DNA from: Hemileia vastatrix
Lineage: Eukaryota; Basidiomycota; Pucciniomycetes; Pucciniales; Zaghouaniaceae
DNA: 64,000 nt
Assembly (NCBI GenBank): GCA_030280995.1
Contig: JASXTE010000015.1
Location: 26,592,501-26,656,500, forward strand
Direction of reading: 5' to 3'
The first letter of the stretch is position 1. Every line of letters starts with the position of its first letter. The notes beneath the pieces were generated by a model. It was given only the letters and a program-made list of their open reading frames with translations, had not been told where the DNA came from and did not search any database. Below are positions 56,825 to 64,000 of this stretch, piece after piece. The position numbers and the translations under genes are program-made.

Positions 56825-57530
56825 ATTGGGGACCCTTCCAAATAATTGACAATTGATTTTTACGACTTTTTTGGACAAATGTCATAACGCACGGACCACC
56901 TTGCGCAAAAAGTAGAACTTTTTCCGCAAACCTGAATTGAACTGGGGATCTAACTTTTAGGTTTATATATTCTTAAAGGTTATATATTTTTGTGGGTGAT
57001 TTAACGATCACTAATGTAAGTCAACCTTTGCTCTTATCAACTCTTATACTAGATTTTTTACTGCAATAACAGTGATTGTGGCCTTGTGCTGAGTCACTGA
57101 GTGTAAGTGTTCATTTATTATATATAATTTTTTTTTCCTAGTTGACCATTATAGAGTGTTTAATTCCTCTTAGTCCTAGAAGAAATTAACATTATTATTA
57201 ATAAAAATTGAATTATTAAATTAATTTTTTATTATTATTAATTTTTGTTTAATTTTGGTTGACTTAAATAGTACTTTGTACTTAGTCCCATATATTGCCA
57301 TATTTAATTTTGGTAATTTAATTAATTGGTTGAAAATAACTTAATTGTTTATTCCCAATTTTCCTTTGCAGTCCATATTATTAATTATTTTTTATAAATA
57401 TTACTTTATATTAAAAAAAAAAATTTTTTTATAATTTAATTAATAAAATTTTTTTTTTAATATTTTGAGCAAATTATTAACTGAATTTTATTATTTTTTT
57501 TTAAAGATATTAATTAATCTTCCAACTATT
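56825..57530 (+). other. Ty3-A leader
   Basis: The primer-binding site is at its left edge, then A+T-rich non-coding sequence. Weak GTTGACC...CTTAGTCCTAG motifs (57140-57180) recall the Ty3-B leader repeat. Confidence 0.55.
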
Positions 57531-60098
57531 ATGTCCAAAAAACTGGCTGAGAGTATGGATAACATGCAAGTGGATGAAATTGAAATTGATTATGATGCTG
57601 ATACTGTGAGTTCTTCTAAAGTTGAACATAAAAAATCTTATGCTAACAAGAAAATATCACATAATTCAGGATGTGGAAATGGCAGGAGAAGTAAACAAAT
57701 CAAACCCCCTTCCCCCAGCACAACAGAAGGAAGTAAAACCTCCAGTAACTCAAGAAGGTCTTCCAAAAGGATTCAAAATAAAAAAACTTCCTCTGCCCCA
57801 ACAAATCAGCAATCTTTCCAGTCACATCAAAGAACTGAAGACAGAAAACATGAAATACAAGGCAAAAGTAGACACCTTGTGGGATCAAGTTCAGGAACTC
57901 AGGAACCAAAATCAGGCCCAGGCCCCTCCTCAGTTGCCTCCCAATAAGCCTCAGTTTCAGGCTCAACCTTTGCAGCCCCCCAGCTCCTTCACCCAAAATC
58001 AAAGTACTCTGGAAGTAGAGCAATGGAAATGGGATTATCTAATGAGTCACTACCAGAAGAATGTGCAACATCCTCCTCATCATCAGCCTGGCCCATCCAG
58101 AACACCCAATTTCCATCCTCCTCATCCTTACCAACATGTCAGGAGAAAGAAGGCCCAAGCCCAATCCCAAACTCAATCTCAGGGGAAGTTTCCTCCTCTG
58201 CCATGGTAAGCAATTTGGTTGATAGTCACTTGGGAATGTTTTCTAATAAGTATTCTTCTGCAGGTAATATTGTTGAGAATGGTGAAAGAACAGTTAAACC
58301 TGTTAAAAGACAGCTTCCTGTAACTAGTAGCCCTATTAATGTAATTAGGAAATTATCATTTGATGAACCTTTACATTTGAATTCTACTTCTTTAATTAAT
58401 CCTTCTCTTGCAATTAAGAATGATTCTGTTTCCCCTGAAGTCTATACCTTAATTGAGAAAACTTCTGAAGAAATATTGAAAGATACCCTTGATTTTAATG
58501 TTGTGAAAGACAAACATTTGAGAGATGTGTTAATCCATGAGAATGATAGATTAAATAAATTGCACTTGCAATGTAAAGTAAGTTCTTCTGTACAGGATAC
58601 AGCTTATTTTAAAATCAAAGAAACCTTGAATATTGTTCTTAGCCAACAAAAACAAATAAGGAGTGACCATAGAGCTATCTCAGAAAAAAATATCAATCTA
58701 CATAAAACCTTGAGTGAATTGAAACCCCTTATTGAAGAAAATTATTCATTAAAAAGTGAAATAAAGTCTCTACAAAATGAGTTTAAAAAGCTAAAGAATG
58801 ATTTTCATGCACTAAGTGTCAAACACACAGTTTCTGAGGACAGAAATGTTTTATCTCTTGCAAAAGTAAATGACCAGATGTCTGAAATTCCAAGGATAAG
58901 AAACCATGTGTCTGACCTGCAGGAAAAATTCTCAACCATAACCATCAATAATGGTATAAATGAGAATGCTGTCCATAAGCTGCGTAAAAATAAAGAAAAA
59001 GAACCTGAGCAGAGTTCCTCCTTTCTTCCTCATATTTCAACCATTAAACAAACTGACAATTAGTCTGTAAAATCTTTTGCTACTAGCAAAAAATCTTGTG
59101 ATGGTCATGCACTAGCTGTTTCTGTAAATAATGAAATTTCTGAACACCTGGCTAAACTTCAGGAATTATTAATGATGAATAACTCAAACCAAAAAATGAA
59201 CTATCCCAGTAGTCAGAAAAATTGGCCTAAGTTGGACCAATATCCTACCTTTGATGGTGATTCTTCCTCTGATTGGCAACACTTTATCCAAAGAATTGAT
59301 AATTTAAAGAGATCTTACAAACTACCTGATGAGGAAATTGTTTCTAAGCTAATTTCTTTATTTTCCAATGTAGCCTTGATGTGGTATGAATCTGTCCTTT
59401 TAGATAACAATCATTATACATGGAAGGATTGGAAATCCTTGATTGAAAATCAGTTTGGTGGTTCAAAATTCAGGTTAGCTCATCAAAGACTGTATGAGAA
59501 TACTAGATATGTATCCTCCTCTGTTGAAAAGCCCATTGTTTTTCTTATGAAAGTAACAAAAATCCTAAGAGCAATTGATCCAAAAATGGATTATGATATT
59601 TGGAGAGATAAAATCTTGTATAAATTACCAAATTCTCTTAGAGATTTAATTGTAGCTAGAACTGATCATGTAAGGGAAAATTCTTCTTTCATTAATATCT
59701 GTAATGAGGTACTACTCAATCATATATATGAACCAAAGAATTACCTTGGTAAATCTTATCATGATCAAAATAAACCTTCTACAAAGCTCCCAGAAAAATC
59801 TGTTAAACCCTCTGCCCCAGTTGCACCTAAAAAATATGGAACAAATACTTGTTATAAATGTAACAAACCATGGCAAAAGGGTCATGTTTGTGACAAGAAA
59901 ATTCATCTTATTGAACAAAATGAAGACACTGATGAAGCTGAAATTGATGTCAATAATTCTTCTAGTGATTGTGAAAGTAATATCTCCTATGGCAATGACT
60001 CTGTTAAAGATGTTTTAACGTTAGAGCAGGATGTCCATTATTTAGATAATATATCTGAAGAATGTGTATTGGATTTATCTTCAGTGGAAAATGCTTAA
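57531..60098 (+). pseudogene. Ty3-A gag with a 5' intron
   Basis: Exon 1 is 57531-57605 (25 codons, MSKKLAESMDNMQVDEIEID...), then a 64-nt intron from GTGAGT to ATAATTCAG (57669). Exon 2 starts DVEMAGEV and carries a coiled coil (GLPKGFKIKKLPLPQQISNL). The frame then shifts by minus one near 58200-58265. Downstream lie a long coiled coil (58460-58960), a capsid part (SQKNWPKLDQYPTFDGDS, FGGSKFRLAHQRLYENTRYV) and a CCHC knuckle (CYKCNKPWQKGHVC, 59850-59891). A TAG at 59061-59063 and a TAA at 60096-60098 are in frame; the Ty3-B copy has sense codons there. Confidence 0.82.
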
Positions 60099-63000
60099 AT
60101 AATTAAAGATATTACTAACAATTCTATAGCCATATCCCCCTTGAAAGCACCTGTTAACATTAATGGTAAAAATGTTGATGTAGTTCTTGATTCTGGTGCT
60201 GGAGGAAGTGTAGTCTCTGAAAAGGCTTTAGCTTCAGTAGATAAGGATTATTTGAGTAAATTATTACCTATAACTTCTGAAAAATGGAGAGGGTATGGTT
60301 CTACCTTAATTCCTATTAGCAAATACAAAACCTCTGTATTCTTCAAATATAATGGTGGTTTTGTCAGAGCTATTTGTGAATTTTTTGTCATGAAAAATGA
60401 TAATTTAAGCAATTGGTTTATTATGGGTAATGATATTTTAACCATGTTTGGTGTAAAATTGGACCCAGCAAATAATTGCTTCACCTTGGGATTGAATGGC
60501 AAAAGGAAATTCAAAATTTCCTCCTCTAGAAAACCTTCTGGGCATCTGTTAAAGTCTTGTAACTCACTAATCCAGTGTAAAGGCAGAACAACAATTGAAA
60601 TGGATGATTTATTAAATGAAATAAATACTGCTTCTTTTGGTGATCAGTTAACTAGTGAACAAAAGGATTCTATTATTGCCTCAATTACCTCTTTCCCTAT
60701 GGCTTGTGCTCATGGTTCTCATGTCTTAGGAGTTGTTAAGGATGAAATGAAAATTACTCTATCATGTAGCTTGAGTGATATTCCTCCTAGTCTTAAGAAA
60801 AAACCATATCCTGCTTCTCCAACAAAAAGAAAGGATATTGAGGATAATATTTCTACCTTAGTAAAAATGAATATTATTGAGAAAGTGGATGTCACCCCAA
60901 AATATTGTGTCATATCCCCAGTCTTGATTTCTTATGAAAAAGATAAGGCTAGATTATGTGGAGATTACGGAGCATTAAACACTTATACTGTGGATGATAT
61001 TTATCCTTTTCCCAGAGTTAATTCAATTCATGCTACCTTACAGGGTGCAAAATTTATTAGTTGTCTGGATGGTAATAAAGGTTATCATCAAATTCCTGTT
61101 GAGAAAAATTCACAAAATTTTTTACTAATTGCTACTCATATGGGAATATATAAGTATGTTAGGATGCCATTTGGCCCTAAAAATGCTCCTTCAGTTTTTC
61201 AAAAAGTCATGGATAACACTTTCCATCAAGAAATTACTGAAGGGTGGCTCATGGTTTATATTGATGACATTATAATTTTTTCTAAAACTTTTGATGAACA
61301 TATGATTCACTTAAATAGAGTTTTCCAAAAAATGGATGAAATCAATATGACCTTGTCCTTAAAAAAGTGTAAATTTGGTTTTCAATCCTTGAAAGTCCTT
61401 GGCCATGTTGTGTCAGGCTTACAAATTTGTGTAGACCAAAACAAAGTTGCTGCCATTCAAAATGTGAAAGCACCAACTTCTGTAAGAGAAATCCAAAGTT
61501 TTTTGGGTATGTGTGGCTATTATAGACAATATATTAAAAATTATCAGGTCATAGCCTTGCCTCTTACAAAACTGACCAGAAAAGATGTTGCCTTTCTCTG
61601 GAATAATGACTGTCAAAAAGCTTTTGATACATTAAAAAGTTGCTTAATGACAGCCCCTATATTGGCTCTTCCAGATTTTAACAAGCCATTTGTCCTATAT
61701 ACAGATGCTAGCTTTATTGGTCTAGGTTCTGCCCTTCACCAGAAGCAAATTATTAATGATAAATCCTCAGAAGTTGTAATTTGTTATATTTCAAGAACCT
61801 TAAGAAATAGTGAATTGAAATATGGTGCCACTCAATTGGAGTGCTTAGCAGTTGTTTGGGCCCTTGAGAAGCTTCATTACTATTTGGATGACCAAAAATT
61901 TGAGTTGGTAACTGAATGTAGTGCTGTGAAGTCCCTCTTAAACCTAAAGACACCTAACAGACATATGTTCAGGTGGCAACTTGCTGTTCAAGAATACAGA
62001 GGACGGATGACAATTATCCATAGGGCTGTAAATGTTCACTCCAATATTTATATGCTCTCCAGATTTCCTCTGAAAAATAATGACTCAAATCCTGCTTATG
62101 TACCTGAAGATGATACTGTTCATATCCATGGTATATTTATAGTTTATATGGAAGAGGAGTTATTACAATTAATTCTGGATTCATATGATAAGGATTCTGA
62201 TTTAAATAAATTAGTTACTATCTTAAATGATCCTAAAAATGCTTTTATTCAGGCATTGATTAAAACTCTTCCTGCTAAATATCAGAATGCTTTAATTAAG
62301 GGAAAGTTTTCTATTGAAGATGGATATATTTATTATAGAATAAAGCTTACTAATGTAATTGTAATTTCTCCTTCTATGAAAGAAATTATCCTCAAACTTT
62401 GTCAGGATGAAATATTAGCTGGTCATTTTGATCTTGAGAAGACACTGATTAGACTCAAAAATACTACTTGGTGGGCTAATATATCTGAAGATGCAAAATT
62501 ATATGTTGAATCTTGTGATTCATGCCAGAAATCCAAAAGAATGACTGGTAAGAGAGCAGGGTTATTACAGCAAATTGAAACTCCTGATGCTCCCTGGCAA
62601 ATCATTAATATGGATTTTTTCACTGGTCTTCCTATTGCAGGTAAAGAAAATTATAATTCCTGTTGGGTAATAGTGGATAGATTTACTAAAATGTGCAAAT
62701 TTGTTCCCACCCATAAGGTTTCTCCACCAAAGACTTGGAGTTCTTATGGTGGTGTAATATGTTCAATATAGTTGGATTCCCTAGATCCATTATATCTGAC
62801 AGAGATCCAAAATTTACATCTGAATTCTGGATGTCTCTAATGGATATATGTGGTTGTGAATTAAAATTATCTACTGCTCACCATCCCCAAACTGATGGTC
62901 TAGCTGAAAGAATGATTCAAACTCTAGAGGATATGATTAGAAGGTATTGTGCCTTTAGATTGGAATATAAAGACAATGACAGATTTACTCATGACTGGGT

Positions 63001-63697
63001 CACCTTATTGCCTGGTCTTGAATTTGCTTATAATAGAACTGTTCACTCTGTTACTCAAAAGAAACCTTTTGAGCTTTGGCTAGATTATGTCCCTCATACT
63101 CCTGCTCAAATACTCAATAGTAAATTGCCTAAATTGGAATTACACCCTGGTGTCAAATCTTTTGTTCAAATGAAACAACTGTGCAGAAAACATGCTCAAA
63201 CTTATATTGATAAAGAATTTGAATATGAGAAGAAAAGATGGGATAAATCCCATAGAGAACACACATTTAAAGAAGGTGATGAAGTATTGATATCTACTGT
63301 CCACTTCAGTTTACAGGGTAACAACAAATTAAAAGATCCTTTTGTGGGCCCTTTTGTTGTGAAAAAAATGATTGGAGATAATGCAGTTGAAGTTGTGTTA
63401 TACTCTCCATATGATAGAAAACATCCTGTTTTCTCCTTTTCCCTGTTAAACCCTTATACTTCCAACAGTGACTTATTTCCAAAAAGAAGGGGTAGACCTA
63501 AGAAAAACCCTCAGGAAGTCACAGAAACTGCAGAAATTGATAAAATTCTCAATGATAGAATTATCACTTCTGAAAGAGGTACTGAGTATTTATTGAGATT
63601 TAAAAATAAGTCATCTGAATATGATGCATGGATACCTGGTAAAGAAATTTCAAACCTTCCTACTTTATTAAAAAAGTATAAAAAGAAAAAATCATAG
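60099..63697 (+). pseudogene. Ty3-A pol: protease, RT, RNase H, integrase, chromodomain
   Basis: Protease DSGAGGS at 60189-60209; RT with CLDGNKGYHQIPVEK and YIDD (61257-61268); RNase H TDAS (61701-61712) and KYGATQLECLAVVWALEKL. Integrase zinc region HFDLEK...CDSCQKSK lies at 62423-62536, and catalytic D, D, E in NMDFFTG (about 62608), SDRDPKF (about 62797) and LAERMIQ (about 62900). A frameshift near 62718-62740 (after PTHK) separates 60099-62771 from 62735-63697. The end carries VGPFVVKKMIGDNAVEV, RRGRPKKNP and a chromodomain-like EYLLRFKNKSSEYDAWIPGK. It uses the gag reading frame, as in Ty3-B, so a Gag-Pol fusion is the ancestral layout. Confidence 0.9.
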
Positions 63698-63735
63698 CAT
63701 TTATTTTTTATTGTTTTTTTTTTGGAGTGAGGGAG

Positions 63736-64000
63736 TGTCAGCCAGGCTGTCCCAGGAGCCAAGTAATAAACATACAATTTTATTGGAGTTAATAAATGAC
63801 ATAATAATTGCAGCTTATGTATATATATTAAATTTATATTACATAATAAATTATATTAAAATATTATTTTATAATTAAAATAAATTTTATACTAATTTCA
63901 TTATCATATAAATTAAGTATACATTAAAATAATTATTATATTCCATATAAAGAGGTGTTATGTGTATTTAATGAATAATTAATTAATTACATGTTGATAA
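63736..64000 (+). repeat. 3' LTR of Ty3-A, truncated by window edge
   Basis: Begins TGTCAGCCAGGCTGTCCC directly after the polypurine tract. Two differences from 55614-55878 were found by eye. Confidence 0.93.

Larger units (their letters stand above)
55614..64000 (+). mobile_element. Full-length Ty3/gypsy chromovirus Ty3-A, right LTR cut by window edge
   Basis: 5' LTR 55614-56824, primer-binding site ATTGGGGACCC at 56825, gag, pol, polypurine tract GGAGTGAGGGAG (63724-63735) and the first 265 bases of the 3' LTR from 63736. Over those 265 bases the LTRs differ at two positions by eye, so the insertion is recent. It still carries two in-frame stops and one frameshift. Confidence 0.93.

Noticed and set aside
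57465..57530. Earlier gag start at 57465 in Ty3-A
   Set aside because: The extra residues come from A+T-rich leader; the ATG at 57531 matches the length and composition of exon 1 in Ty3-B.
58206..58263. Second gag intron GTAAGC...TTCTGCAG in Ty3-A
   Set aside because: Removing these 58 bases leaves an immediate stop in the joined frame, and the Ty3-B equivalent (GTATGT) does not fit either; left as an open question.

Overview
This window is A+T-rich nuclear DNA from a filamentous fungus, most likely a basidiomycete and perhaps a rust (Pucciniales). The reasons are the short GT-AG introns (57-75 nt), a fungal-type Sec2 gene, Ty3/gypsy chromoviruses, and PIF/Harbinger transposons carrying a Myb/SANT-like helper gene. 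Lineage below fungus is inference. Only one ordinary host gene is clear, a SEC2-like Rab guanine-nucleotide exchange factor on the minus strand at 1-3100, open at the left edge. I recognise no tRNA, rRNA or CRISPR array.

From 3.2 kb onward almost everything is transposon, nested many layers deep. An old, decayed Ty3 element (about 6.56-35.2 kb, plus strand) is interrupted in gag by a solo LTR (6802-7527) and in pol by another LTR (11095-32659). That LTR is split by a Harbinger element (H3, 12023-32459). H3 carries a TET/JBP-like 2-oxoglutarate oxygenase pseudogene, which is itself broken by a solo LTR (15240-16376) and by an apparently intact Harbinger element (H1, 16391-21337). H3 also received a third Harbinger element (H2, 22281-29709), which contains a decayed phospholipase-D-like host gene. 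Target-site duplications support most of these junctions.

From 35.2 to 46.7 kb lie LTR-in-LTR insertions, a possible TA-flanked MITE (39225-40086), an internally deleted Ty3 element (40357-43251), a second TET/JBP-like fragment (43803-44190) and the start of a fourth Harbinger transposase pseudogene (H4). H4 is cut by an LTR (45142-46294), by a full-length minus-strand Ty3 element (Ty3-B, 46750-55565) and by a full-length plus-strand Ty3 element (Ty3-A, 55614 to beyond 64000).

I use working names for the LTR families. LTR-A is about 1.2 kb, LTR-B about 0.8 kb, LTR-C about 1.17 kb, LTR-D about 1.49 kb, and LTR-E belongs to the oldest element. All begin with variants of TGTCAGCC. Ty3-A and Ty3-B encode gag with a coiled coil and CCHC knuckle, then protease, reverse transcriptase, RNase H, integrase and a chromodomain. 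Both start gag with a short exon and a conserved small intron. In the Harbinger elements the DDE transposase and the Myb/SANT-like coiled-coil protein are convergent, one near each terminal repeat.
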